In this document: in pieces, positions 21,315-30,938 of the stretch | Position numbering within the stretch: the stretch's first letter is position 1 | Layout of the letters: every line of letters begins with the position of its first letter | Source of the DNA: Methylomonas koyamae | GTDB lineage: Bacteria; Pseudomonadota; Gammaproteobacteria; Methylococcales; Methylomonadaceae | Direction of reading: 5' to 3' | Length of the DNA: 47,864 bases | Assembly (NCBI GenBank): GCA_945877625.1 | Contig: CAMCSF010000003.1 | Location: 1 to 47,864 of the forward strand | Made by a program: the position numbers and the translations under genes | The notes under the pieces: generated by a model | What the model saw: the letters and a program-made list of their open reading frames with translations, nothing else | Databases searched by the model: none | What the model was told of the DNA's origin: nothing

Positions 21315-22052
21315 ATGAAACAAAAGACCTCTTCACGCAAAAAGCGCTATCAAAAACTGATATTGGTAACATCAGTAGTGTTATCTGAGCTAATGCCTCA
21401 AATCGCTTGGTCTCAACAAGCCAATCCAGCACAAAATCTTCAACAACTGAGAGATGCCGCCATTGTTTACCTGCATCGCTTGCCAGCACTAGACCCCGAT
21501 AGCCAAATTAACGTCCCTCCACTCGATCCAGCACTAAAACTAAGCCAATGCAGCAATTTGGATTTTTTTCTGCCTAATCCTAATATACAGCGAGGTAATT
21601 TTCGCTTAGGTGTACGTTGCGCAGAACCACAAACTTGGTCAACATTCTTAAGCGTCAGCGTCATAGAACCTAAAACCTACTTTGTTACACGAAGAGCTTT
21701 GCTAAAGAACCATCGATTGAAACTTGAGGATTTGGTTCGCAGTAAATCTTACAATTTAAACAACATTGCCAACCTAATCACCGATCCGCAACAATTTATC
21801 GACCGTCATTTAGCTCGCCCACTACCGGAAGGTAGCACACTAAAAACCTACGACTTGGGTGCCGACCCCAGCTTAATGAGAGGTCAAACGGTAAAAATCA
21901 TTATCTCGAACTCAGGTTTTAAGATCACTAACCAAGGCCAACTATTAGCGAATGCAATTCCAGGACAAACCGCACGAGCTAAAACAGCATCGAATCAAAT
22001 CGTCACAGGCATTGCTAGAAGCGGGGGCATCTTAGAAATCGACTTACATTAG
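21315..22052 (+). CDS. flgA: Flagellar P-ring assembly chaperone FlgA
   Basis: Signal peptide plus SAF-like domain; QTVKIIISNSGFKITNQGQLLANAIPGQTARAKTASNQIVTGIA; start at MKQKTSSRKK inferred. Confidence 0.93.
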   Translation: MKQKTSSRKKRYQKLILVTSVVLSELMPQIAWSQQANPAQNLQQLRDAAIVYLHRLPALDPDSQINVPPLDPALKLSQCSNLDFFLPNPNIQRGNFRLGVRCAEPQTWSTFLSVSVIEPKTYFVTRRALLKNHRLKLEDLVRSKSYNLNNIANLITDPQQFIDRHLARPLPEGSTLKTYDLGADPSLMRGQTVKIIISNSGFKITNQGQLLANAIPGQTARAKTASNQIVTGIARSGGILEIDLH

Positions 22053-22079
22053 AACGTGTGAAAAAAATTTCCTAAACCC

Positions 22080-22106
22080 TAAAGTTCCTCTATTATCTGC
22101 CGTTAT
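22080..22106 (+). promoter_or_regulatory. Candidate sigma-28 (FliA) promoter upstream of flgM
   Basis: TAAAGTTC-N11-GCCGTTAT against consensus TAAAGTTT-N11-GCCGATAA. Confidence 0.75.
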
Positions 22107-22164
22107 AAGTAACAAAGATCAATCATAAACACTTTACCCTCACAAAAAGACAATAGGTATCGCC

Positions 22165-22452
22165 ATGAAAATAGACACAACATCAGGAAAAGTGTCCGCA
22201 CTTAACAATATCGGCCAGCCTAAAAGCAATTCCAAAATCGCCAGTAACGAATCTACTAATAAGGCTAACGCTGATACAGTGCAAATATCTAGCCAACTAT
22301 CGGACACATCGCCCACATTTAATTCAGAGAAAGTGGCTGAGATTAAGGCTGCAATTGCTGAAGGTCGCTTTACAGTGAATCCTCACGCTGTTGCTGACAG
22401 CTTGATTTCAACTGTTCAAGACTTAATTAAATCAAGCACTGACGCTGATTAA
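22165..22452 (+). CDS. flgM: Anti-sigma-28 factor FlgM
   Basis: 95 aa; C-terminal EKVAEIKAAIAEGRFTVNPHAVADSLI. Confidence 0.95.
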   Translation: MKIDTTSGKVSALNNIGQPKSNSKIASNESTNKANADTVQISSQLSDTSPTFNSEKVAEIKAAIAEGRFTVNPHAVADSLISTVQDLIKSSTDAD

Positions 22453-22456
22453 ACCG

Positions 22457-22930
22457 ATGAGCACTGTCGATCAATCACTATCGTCGCTACTATCTGACGA
22501 GCTCACTCTAATTGAGCAACTTGAAACAGTATTACAGCAAGAACGTGATTGTTTACTGACAGATGACCTAGAATCACTGCAGACCAACACACAAACCAAA
22601 TCAGAGTTAGTGCTGAAGTTGACGATTGCTAACCAACAGCGATTGGCGAAACTGACTGAAAATGGACAGCCAAAAGATGCACAAAGCATGAAAAACTGGC
22701 TAGCGCAATCTACTGATCAAGCATCAGAAAAACTCTGGGAAAGATTGCTAACTATCACCCAAAACACCAAAGAGTTAAATAATGCCAATGGCTTATTACT
22801 TAACAAGCTTGTCGCTCGAACTCAGAATGCACTAAATTTCTTAGAGAGCCATTCTAACAATACAACCACTCTCTACGGCCCAGATGGCCAAAACGCCATT
22901 TCATCATTTAAGCTAAACATCTCCATCTAG
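22457..22930 (+). CDS. flgN: Flagellar chaperone FlgN
   Basis: 157-aa helical protein following flgM; LYGPDGQ near C-terminus. Confidence 0.9.
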   Translation: MSTVDQSLSSLLSDELTLIEQLETVLQQERDCLLTDDLESLQTNTQTKSELVLKLTIANQQRLAKLTENGQPKDAQSMKNWLAQSTDQASEKLWERLLTITQNTKELNNANGLLLNKLVARTQNALNFLESHSNNTTTLYGPDGQNAISSFKLNISI

Positions 22931-23063
22931 CCCCAATTTTAAGCGTCAAGATTAAATTACGGGTAATTTACCTCGCTAATCTAGCAAACCCCAAAGCTTT
23001 AAAACCGTGATAATTACAGATTCGATACTGCCTTCAATTTGGCACATCTAATAGGGATAAATC

Positions 23064-24209
23064 ATGGCCGAAGAAAGCGATCAGGAAAAGACCGAAGAAG
23101 CATCTCCCCGAAGGTTAGAAAAAGCACGCGAAGAAGGCGATGTTCCGCGATCACGAGAATTGGCTACATTCTGTGTCTTATTAGCTGCTACACTTGGCTT
23201 TTGGATTTATGGCAATGCGATGATCGCTCAACTCAAGCATATGCTATATAAAAGTTTAAGCTTTGAACGTATACAAGTAATGGACCCCAGCCGATTAGCC
23301 ATTGATTTATCACAACAATTGTTTGATTTGTTACTGGTGTTTGCGCCCTTTGTCGGTCTAATACTATTAGCCGCATTAGGGTCACCCATGCTCATCGGTG
23401 GCTGGTTATTTAATAGCAAAGCACTTGGCCCTAATTTTAATAAACTGAACCCAATCCAAGGCATAGCCAATATGTTCTCTAGTAATTCATTAGTTGAATT
23501 ACTTAAGGCTATTGGTAAAACATTATTAGTTGCGAGCGTGGCCTGGGGCGTAATGCGATCCCATGTCGATGATATATTTGCCTTGGTTTCTGAGGCCTTA
23601 ATCTTGGCATGCACACATCAAGGTCAGCTATTATTAGCCTGCTTTACTGCAATGGTTTTTGCGTTTGCTTTAATAGCGCTTATTGATGCACCCTATCAAA
23701 TGTATCATTACTCAAAAAAGTTGATGATGACTCGTCAAGATTTACGCGATGAAGCCAAAGAATCAGATGGCAATCCAGAAATTAAAGCTAAAATTCGCGC
23801 TCAACAACGTGAAATGTCAAGACGCAGAATGATGGCAGCGGTACCTAGCGCCGACGTTGTTATCACTAACCCTAGTCATTATGCTGTAGCCCTGAAATAC
23901 CCAGAAAGCGCGAATCACGCCCCGTTGGTGATTGCTAAAGGCATGAATGAAGTTGCAGCGAAAATCAAACAAATTGCTACCGAAAATAATATAGTCCTAA
24001 TGGAAGCCCCGCCTCTAGCTCGAGCGCTTTATCATCATGCTGAATTAGATGAGGAAATACCAACCACTCTATACACTGCGGTCGCACAAGTCCTTGCTTA
24101 TGTTTTTCAATTACGGACTTGGAAAAAAACAGGTGGCTTAGCACCTATGATTCCAGATTTTGTACCTGTACCCGCTGATATGGACCCCTTAAACTCGGAG
24201 AAACGCTAG
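23064..24209 (+). CDS. flhB: Flagellar export switch protein FlhB
   Basis: N-terminal EESDQEKTEEASPRRLEKAREEGDVPRSREL; cleavage motif NPSHYAVALKY preserved. Confidence 0.98.
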   Translation: MAEESDQEKTEEASPRRLEKAREEGDVPRSRELATFCVLLAATLGFWIYGNAMIAQLKHMLYKSLSFERIQVMDPSRLAIDLSQQLFDLLLVFAPFVGLILLAALGSPMLIGGWLFNSKALGPNFNKLNPIQGIANMFSSNSLVELLKAIGKTLLVASVAWGVMRSHVDDIFALVSEALILACTHQGQLLLACFTAMVFAFALIALIDAPYQMYHYSKKLMMTRQDLRDEAKESDGNPEIKAKIRAQQREMSRRRMMAAVPSADVVITNPSHYAVALKYPESANHAPLVIAKGMNEVAAKIKQIATENNIVLMEAPPLARALYHHAELDEEIPTTLYTAVAQVLAYVFQLRTWKKTGGLAPMIPDFVPVPADMDPLNSEKR

Positions 24210-26282
24210 ATGAATATGAGCAAATGGCTGACAGGCATTAATGGTTCAGCATTAGCAGCGCCAGCACTAGTGATTATCATGCTGGCCTTAATGGTGTTGC
24301 CTGTTCCATCTTTTGCTTTAGATGTATTTTTTAGTTTCAATATTTCACTGTCGATTATAGTTTTACTAACAGCACTATACACAGTTAGTCCATTAGATTT
24401 TATGGCTTTTCCTGCTGTGTTATTAATCACCACTATGTTAAGACTATCACTTAACGTTGCCTCAACTCGTATAGTTTTAACGGAAGGTCATAATGGCCCT
24501 GATGCTGCTGGAAAAGTGATTGAAGCTTTCGGCCACTTTCTAATTGGCGGCAATTATTTAGTTGGTGTTGTTGTATTTATCATCCTTACCATTATCAACT
24601 TTGTGGTCATCACCAAAGGCGCCGGCAGGATCGCTGAGGTAGGTGCTCGCTTTGCCTTAGACGCAATGCCCGGCAAACAAATGGCGATTGATGCGGATTT
24701 AAACGCTGGGTTAATTGGTGAAACAGAAGCACGAGAACGCCGTAAATCAGTTGCACAAGAAGCCGAGTTTTATGGCGCGATGGATGGTGCTAGTAAATAC
24801 GTACGAGGTGATGCGGTCGCGGGGATTGTCATCGTTATCGTCAATATGGTCGGCGGCTTATTAGTAGGAATGATTCAACATGAGTTAGATTTTTCTAAAG
24901 CTATCGAAACTTACACCATGTTAGCTATCGGTGATGGATTAGTCGCCCAACTTCCTTCCTTAATTATTTCTGTAGCCGCTGGTGCGGTAGTTTCTAGGGT
25001 TGTTAGTGATGAAGATGTTGGTAGCCAAATGGTTAACCAATTGCTGATGAAACCACAAGTCTTGTACATCACCGCCGGTATTATTGGTGGCCTTGGTATG
25101 ATTCCTGGAATGCCTCACCTAGCATTTTGGCTATTAGCTGCCTTAATTGGCGGTAGCGCTTATCATTATCAACACAAACCAAAAACCACGCCTGCAATGG
25201 AACAGGCGCCTAATCCAAGCACGCCCACCGAAGTTGAAGAAGTGAGTTGGAAAGATTTAGCACCCATTCAAACTTTGGGTTTAGAAGTTGGATATCGACT
25301 AATAACCTTAGTTGATAAAGCGCAAGGCGGTGAATTGTTCCGCCGAATAAAAGGAGTTCGCAGAAAATTTGCTCAAGAAGTTGGCTTTTTACCTCCATCA
25401 ATCCATATTAATGACAATTTGGAACTGAGTCCTTCCACTTATCGTATTACACTAAAAGGCGTGGAAATTGGCTTAGGTGAAACACAACCTGGTCAATTTA
25501 TGGCCATTAATCCTGGTATGGTTACTGGTAATTTAAATGGCACACAGACCACCGATCCAACATTTGGCTTACCTGCTGTGTGGATTGGCCCACAGATGCG
25601 TGAGCAGGCGCAAGCCATGGGATACACGGTGGTAGACGCAAGCACAGTAGTTGCTACCCATTTAAACCAATTGATGATGGAGTACGCTAGCGAACTATTA
25701 GGACGTCAAGAATTACAAGCGTTACTTGATCATATTGGCAAAGATTCGCCGAAACTAGTAGAAGATTTAACGCCTAAATTATTACCACTATCAACGCTAC
25801 AAAAAATTCTCCAAAACTTATTATTTGAAGACGTACATATCCGAGATATGCATACAATTATTGAAACCCTTGTTGAATACGCATCTCAAACTCAAGATGC
25901 CAACTTTCTAACGGCAATGGTACGTATTGGATTGAGTCGAGCTATTGCTCAACAAATTGCCCCCAACAGTAAAGAGATTCCTGTAATGGCTTTAGATAAT
26001 CGATTGGAGCAACTTTTACTACAATCACTGCAAAGTAGCGGGCCTGATGGTAGCGCTATCGAACCAGGCTTAGCAGACACATTGATGACACAAACCGCAC
26101 AAAGTACACAGATGCAAGAACAATTAGGCTATATTCCAGTATTACTTGTTCCAGGCCCACTTAGACCTATGTTAGCTCGTTTTCTCCGCCGCAGTTTACC
26201 TCAACTAAAAGTACTATCTCATGCTGAATTACCCGATTCATACATCATTAAAGTAACCAATCTTGTTGGAGCATTAATATGA
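24210..26282 (+). CDS. flhA: Flagellar export protein FlhA
   Basis: FHIPEP-type protein; RLSLNVASTRIVLTEGHNGPDAAGKVIEAFGHFLIGGNYLVG. Confidence 0.98.
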   Translation: MNMSKWLTGINGSALAAPALVIIMLALMVLPVPSFALDVFFSFNISLSIIVLLTALYTVSPLDFMAFPAVLLITTMLRLSLNVASTRIVLTEGHNGPDAAGKVIEAFGHFLIGGNYLVGVVVFIILTIINFVVITKGAGRIAEVGARFALDAMPGKQMAIDADLNAGLIGETEARERRKSVAQEAEFYGAMDGASKYVRGDAVAGIVIVIVNMVGGLLVGMIQHELDFSKAIETYTMLAIGDGLVAQLPSLIISVAAGAVVSRVVSDEDVGSQMVNQLLMKPQVLYITAGIIGGLGMIPGMPHLAFWLLAALIGGSAYHYQHKPKTTPAMEQAPNPSTPTEVEEVSWKDLAPIQTLGLEVGYRLITLVDKAQGGELFRRIKGVRRKFAQEVGFLPPSIHINDNLELSPSTYRITLKGVEIGLGETQPGQFMAINPGMVTGNLNGTQTTDPTFGLPAVWIGPQMREQAQAMGYTVVDASTVVATHLNQLMMEYASELLGRQELQALLDHIGKDSPKLVEDLTPKLLPLSTLQKILQNLLFEDVHIRDMHTIIETLVEYASQTQDANFLTAMVRIGLSRAIAQQIAPNSKEIPVMALDNRLEQLLLQSLQSSGPDGSAIEPGLADTLMTQTAQSTQMQEQLGYIPVLLVPGPLRPMLARFLRRSLPQLKVLSHAELPDSYIIKVTNLVGALI

Positions 26283-27559
26283 AAGTTCAACGATTTTTTG
26301 CTGTTACTACTCGAGAAGCTTTGGCGCAAGTGAGAGAGGCATTAGGGCCAGATGCAATCATTTTGTCAAATCGCAACATTAATGATGGTGTGGAAATTTT
26401 GGCATCTCATGAACGAGATTTTTCATTCGCTGTTGAACAATCACAACAGGACGCCCCGCCTCCCCCCAAAAAAACTAAGCCGCTTATCACTAATACCGAG
26501 CCAGAGCCAGAGCAACAACCAAAATCAAAGTCAAAGTCAAAGTCAAAGCCAGACCCTGAGCCCGATACAACAGCGCCTAACCAAGACGTTACTAACGATT
26601 TAAAACTAATCATAGATGAAATTCGCGGTATGCGAGGATCGTTAGAAACTAAATTATCGACATTGACATTGAACGAGGAGCAACCACCCAATTCGGCAAA
26701 AGTGGGTATTGTGCGTGAATTAATCGCCATGGGATTTAGCGCCAAATTATCTCGTTATATGGCAGAAAATGCCCCCGAAGACCAAGATATTGAACTGGTT
26801 TTAAGCTGGGCTAAAGGTATATTCGAACGCAACTTATCAACCATCAAAAACGATGCCGAAATCTTGGACTCTGGCGGCATTTATGCGTTAGTTGGCCCAA
26901 CAGGCGTGGGTAAAACCACTACTACCGCAAAACTTGCTGCTCGCTATGTCATGCGACACGGTGCCAGTAAATTGGCTTTAATTACCACCGATAATTACCG
27001 GATTGGTGCCCATGAACAATTACGCATTTACGGTGACATCCTCGGTGTTATGGTGCACTCAGTTAGTAACGAAACTGATTTAAGCATTACATTAGATAAA
27101 CTTAAAACCAAACATACTATATTGATTGACACTGTTGGCATGGGCCAACGCGATAAAATGGTTTCTGAACAAATTACTATGTTATCAGGCACAGAAACAC
27201 CCATTAAACATCTGCTTTGTCTAAATACCACTAGCACTATCGAGACTTTAAATGAAGTTGTGGCAGCTTATCGCGGCTCAAATTTAGCAGGTTGCATTCT
27301 GACTAAACTGGATGAAGCTGTGACCTTAAGCAATGCTTTAGAAGTGGTATTACGACAAAAACTAAAACTGTTTTATTTTGGTACAGGTCAACGAGTACCT
27401 GAAGATTTGCATCTAGTAAAAGCCGGAATATTAGTTGATCACGCTTTTAAATACCGCCATTCCAATAGCGCTAACCGACTTGAAGACGATGAATTAGCAA
27501 ATTTAATGGCTTCAACTACTCCCTACAATTCAGATTTAAAGAGTATTTATGTCGAGTAA
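26279..27559 (+). CDS. flhF: Flagellar SRP-like GTPase FlhF
   Basis: MKVQRFFAVTTREALAQVREALGPDAIILSNR; P-loop GPTGVGKTTTTAKLAA. Confidence 0.97.
   Translation: MKVQRFFAVTTREALAQVREALGPDAIILSNRNINDGVEILASHERDFSFAVEQSQQDAPPPPKKTKPLITNTEPEPEQQPKSKSKSKSKPDPEPDTTAPNQDVTNDLKLIIDEIRGMRGSLETKLSTLTLNEEQPPNSAKVGIVRELIAMGFSAKLSRYMAENAPEDQDIELVLSWAKGIFERNLSTIKNDAEILDSGGIYALVGPTGVGKTTTTAKLAARYVMRHGASKLALITTDNYRIGAHEQLRIYGDILGVMVHSVSNETDLSITLDKLKTKHTILIDTVGMGQRDKMVSEQITMLSGTETPIKHLLCLNTTSTIETLNEVVAAYRGSNLAGCILTKLDEAVTLSNALEVVLRQKLKLFYFGTGQRVPEDLHLVKAGILVDHAFKYRHSNSANRLEDDELANLMASTTPYNSDLKSIYVE
26525..26548 (+). repeat. Hexanucleotide tandem repeat (tcaaag)x4 inside flhF
   Basis: Direct reading; encodes the KSKSKSKSK segment of the FlhF linker. 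Confidence 0.9.
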
Positions 27560-28385
27560 TTCAGGCTTAGACCAAGCGGCGGGCTTGCGTAGTTTACTGG
27601 GTACAACGGAAACCCGCCGAGTATCATTTCTTTCAGCCATCCCGGCGGCTGAAAAAAATCAAGTGTTACTTAATCTAGCAGCGGCACTCGTGCAAAAAGG
27701 TAGTGATATACACTTATTGGATGCAAGCCTTGATGTTGAAGGTATCAGTACAATTAACCCTGGTAAATTACATTACAGCCTTTCTGATGTCGCAACGGGA
27801 CAGGCCTCGCTATCGTCTGCTTTAGTTGAACATGACAGCGGAATACATTTAAGTAAATTATCAACACAATCGATAAGCAATTTAGCTAACCAAAACAAGG
27901 CATTAGCAAGACTGTCCGAGGCTGTACTAGCGATTAAGCCGGAAAGTAATTTTTGCTTCATCGACACCCATTTAGATAACGACAATCCGTTCATACTACC
28001 GGAAATCTCGGAAGGTGATGTAGTGGTTATGGCCACGACTACGGCTGATTCAATCAAATCGGCTTATTTACAAATCAAAGCCTTACATGCAAAACTTGGT
28101 CGCCGTCCTTATCATATATTAGTTGTTGGTGGCTCTGAACAACAAGCAAGCTTAATTCAGCAAAATATGAGCCAAGCAACCAATTTATATCTCGCTGTGC
28201 CGCTGATATCTCTAGGCGCAATCCCAACTGATGATTCTCTGGCTCGTGCAACACAAATGAGCAAATCCGTAGTAGAAGCCTATCCTACAGCACCGGCCGC
28301 TACCGCTTTTAGAGAAATTGCCAGTAAGTTGATTGATCACGCAAGAACAATTAGCGCCACACCATCCGACAACCAAGAGGAATAA
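27549..28385 (+). CDS. flhG: Divergent FlhG/FleN-like MinD-family protein lacking a Walker A motif
   Basis: Position between flhF and fliA; N-terminal DQAAGLRSLL motif; MinD-like fold cues (HLLDASLD, FCFIDTHLD) but P-loop region reads SAIPAAEKNQV. Confidence 0.8.
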   Translation: MSSNSGLDQAAGLRSLLGTTETRRVSFLSAIPAAEKNQVLLNLAAALVQKGSDIHLLDASLDVEGISTINPGKLHYSLSDVATGQASLSSALVEHDSGIHLSKLSTQSISNLANQNKALARLSEAVLAIKPESNFCFIDTHLDNDNPFILPEISEGDVVVMATTTADSIKSAYLQIKALHAKLGRRPYHILVVGGSEQQASLIQQNMSQATNLYLAVPLISLGAIPTDDSLARATQMSKSVVEAYPTAPAATAFREIASKLIDHARTISATPSDNQEE

Positions 28386-28389
28386 CGCC

Positions 28390-29124
28390 ATGTACGATGC
28401 AAAAGGTCGAACAGGTAAACAACAAATTCTCCAGGAGCATATTCAGTTAATAAAAAAACTGGCACACCAACTTAAAGCGAAGTTACCAGACAATATTGAG
28501 ATCGACGACTTAATCCAAGTTGGCATGATTGGTTTATTAGATGCAATGAGCCGTTACCAAGACACCCAGCAAGCCCAGTTTGAAACTTATGCCGCGCAAA
28601 GAATAAAGGGCGCAATGCTGGATGAATTACGAAGCATGGACTGGCTACCTCGTAGCATGCGTCAAAATATGCGCAAGGTTGAAATAGCCATTAACGAAAT
28701 AACACAAACAGTTGCCCGCCAGCCTACAGACCAAGAAATTGCCAACAAATTGGCTTTACCAGTAGACGAATATCATAAATTCCTCGCTGATAATCATGGC
28801 CACCAATTACTGTATTTTGAAGACTTTCATAGCGAAGATGAAAGCGATGACTTTCTTGATCATTTCAACCCCGAAGGCGACAGTGATGATCCACTAAAAG
28901 AACTGATGGATAGTAATTTTCGTTCTGTTTTAGCAGAGGCAATTGAATCGCTGCCAGAACGAGAAAATTTGGTCATGGGCCTATATTACGAGCAAGAGCT
29001 TAATTTAAAAGAAATCGGTGCTGTTTTAGATGTCAGTGAATCGAGAGTCTCACAATTGCACAGTCAGGCAATTGCACGTATCCGCAGCAAATTAAGGGGG
29101 GGCGAATGGATTGGGGAAGCTTAG
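28390..29124 (+). CDS. fliA: RNA polymerase sigma factor FliA (sigma-28)
   Basis: DDLIQVGMIGLLDAMSRYQ; FETYAAQRIKGAMLDELRSMDWLPRSMR; ESLPERENLVMGLYYEQELNLKEIGAVLDVSESRVSQLHSQA. Confidence 0.98.
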   Translation: MYDAKGRTGKQQILQEHIQLIKKLAHQLKAKLPDNIEIDDLIQVGMIGLLDAMSRYQDTQQAQFETYAAQRIKGAMLDELRSMDWLPRSMRQNMRKVEIAINEITQTVARQPTDQEIANKLALPVDEYHKFLADNHGHQLLYFEDFHSEDESDDFLDHFNPEGDSDDPLKELMDSNFRSVLAEAIESLPERENLVMGLYYEQELNLKEIGAVLDVSESRVSQLHSQAIARIRSKLRGGEWIGEA

Positions 29125-29867
29125 CGGGTTTAGTTCTAGGTTTAATCGCAATTATCTTAGGCCAATGGATTGAAGGCGGTCAAATCAGTTCATTAATACA
29201 ACCGGCAGCATTTGTGATTGTCTTAGGCGGCACTTTAAGCGCGGTTTTATTACAAAATGGATTGACCAACATGGTGCGGGGTATTCGTATGCTACGCCGC
29301 GCTTTTATACCTCATAGAGACTTTTATCCCGAGCTAACCGAAACCATTAACACTTGGAGTGCTACTGCAAGAATGGAAGGTTTTCTAAATCTGGATCGAC
29401 ATATTGATACTCAACCTGATCCATTTATTACCAAAGGTTTAAGTATGGTGGTCGATGGCGTCGAATTACAAAAAATTCGCGATATTTTAGACATCGACAT
29501 CAACAGCTACGAACGCGATCAACGATTGGCAATTAAAGTATGGGAAGCCGCTGGCGGTTACTCACCAACCATGGGAATTTTGGGCGCTGTACTCGGTTTG
29601 ATACATATCATGGAAAATCTGACCGATCCTAACTTGTTAGGCAAAGGTGTAGCGGTTGCCTTTGTTGCGACTATTTACGGCGTATCTTTCGCCAATTTAG
29701 TATTTTTACCCATCGCTAACAAACTAAAACAACATTTGCAGATTGAAATTTTGAAACGGGAAATGTTAGCCGATGCATTTTTGTCCATCAAACAAGGCGA
29801 ACATCCCTTGTTAATTGAACAACGTATGAGTAGTTATTGGCATCAGGACCCTAACTATGGCGCGTAA
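29106..29867 (+). CDS. motC: Flagellar motor stator protein MotC (MotA family)
   Basis: MDWGSLAGLVLGLIAIILGQWIEGG; AGGYSPTMGILGAVLGLIHIMENL. Confidence 0.92.
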   Translation: MDWGSLAGLVLGLIAIILGQWIEGGQISSLIQPAAFVIVLGGTLSAVLLQNGLTNMVRGIRMLRRAFIPHRDFYPELTETINTWSATARMEGFLNLDRHIDTQPDPFITKGLSMVVDGVELQKIRDILDIDINSYERDQRLAIKVWEAAGGYSPTMGILGAVLGLIHIMENLTDPNLLGKGVAVAFVATIYGVSFANLVFLPIANKLKQHLQIEILKREMLADAFLSIKQGEHPLLIEQRMSSYWHQDPNYGA

Positions 29868-30783
29868 ACCGATTCCTGAAGAAAACGAATCAAACGACCG
29901 CTGGCTTTTATCGTATGCCGACTTTATTACGCTCATGTTTGCCTTGTTTGTCGTGCTTTATGCCATGTCTTCAGTGCAAGACATGAAATTTCAGCAATTA
30001 TCAAGATCGTTAGGTTCAGCACTAGGCTCTGAGAATATCAACACCGCTATCACTACCAGCACAGAAACGATTGCCCCAATTAATCTCCCCGCATTAACAC
30101 CCGTTGCTCCACCCGCTATTCATATCATCGACACCTTACTTGACGAGGGATTACCCGCTGTCGCTACAGAAACAATTAAACTGCCTCCAGAACCAGAATT
30201 AATAACAGTAGAGCCACAAATAATACAGCCTACAGAAGAAGCAGGACTAACCCCCGAAGACAAACAGCATCAATTACAAATTAAACGCGAACGCTTGGAA
30301 ATGACCAATATCGCCAACCATTTGGAACATCGTTTATCAAGCTTAGTGAATCAAGGCAAAGTAAGAGTAACCCAATCTAACTGGGGCATTACTGTAGAAA
30401 TTAATGCCAGTATTTTGTTTGCACCTGCCGATGCAACAATTAATCCAAACTCGATTGAAACACTACAATCAATCGCAGAAGTCCTAAAAGACCAACCACA
30501 ACTGATCCATGTTGAAGGTCATACCGATGACAAAGCGATTAATACTCAACAATTTCCCTCGAATTGGGAATTGTCAGCAGCGCGCGCGGGTAGTGTGATT
30601 CGATTATTTATTAATGCAGGGATTGAGGCCAATCGTTTAATAGCGATTGGCTATGCCGATAATAAACCCTTGGCAGCTAATGACACCCCCGAAGGCCGTT
30701 TACGCAACCGTCGAGTGCAATTAATGATTATGGCGAAATCGACGCAAGATGTTATACCCCAAGTTGAAGCAACAACGCCGTAA
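29857..30783 (+). CDS. motD: Flagellar motor stator protein MotD (MotB family, OmpA-like C-domain)
   Basis: WLLSYADFITLMFALFVVLYAMSS; VEGHTDDKAINTQQFPSNWELSAARAGSVIR. Confidence 0.93.
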   Translation: MARKPIPEENESNDRWLLSYADFITLMFALFVVLYAMSSVQDMKFQQLSRSLGSALGSENINTAITTSTETIAPINLPALTPVAPPAIHIIDTLLDEGLPAVATETIKLPPEPELITVEPQIIQPTEEAGLTPEDKQHQLQIKRERLEMTNIANHLEHRLSSLVNQGKVRVTQSNWGITVEINASILFAPADATINPNSIETLQSIAEVLKDQPQLIHVEGHTDDKAINTQQFPSNWELSAARAGSVIRLFINAGIEANRLIAIGYADNKPLAANDTPEGRLRNRRVQLMIMAKSTQDVIPQVEATTP

Positions 30784-30810
30784 AGACAATAGCCTCAATA
30801 CCGTCATAGC

Positions 30811-30830
30811 AAAAAACCAGCGGATTTTTT
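30811..30830. terminator. Weak candidate bidirectional terminator between motD and the convergent MCP gene
   Basis: AAAAAACC-agc-GGATTTTTT hairpin-like sequence between convergent genes. Confidence 0.35.
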
Positions 30831-30879
30831 AAACCAAAATAGCCATCTATAAAGCCACAAGTATTATTGAGTCGGCATT

Positions 30880-30938
30880 CTCGCGAAAGCCGGAATCTAG
30901 GTGGCTGGCTTCAAGGACTGGATTCCCGCTTTCGCGGG
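30880..30938. repeat. Imperfect inverted repeat containing a dRS3-like palindrome
   Basis: ctcgcgaaagccggaatctag ... ctggattcccgctttcgcggg; includes ATTCCC-N8-GGGAAT at 30922-30941. Confidence 0.75.

Noticed and set aside
23039-23060. Possible sigma-54 promoter (TTGGCAC) before flhB
   Set aside because: The -12 TTGC element is absent at the required spacing
23228-23614. 128-aa minus-strand ORF opposite flhB
   Set aside because: Antisense to a clearly conserved FlhB reading frame
26407-26745. Minus-strand ORF with (FD)n and GSGSG repeats
   Set aside because: Antisense translation of the flhF hexamer repeat; the plus-strand FlhF frame is unambiguous
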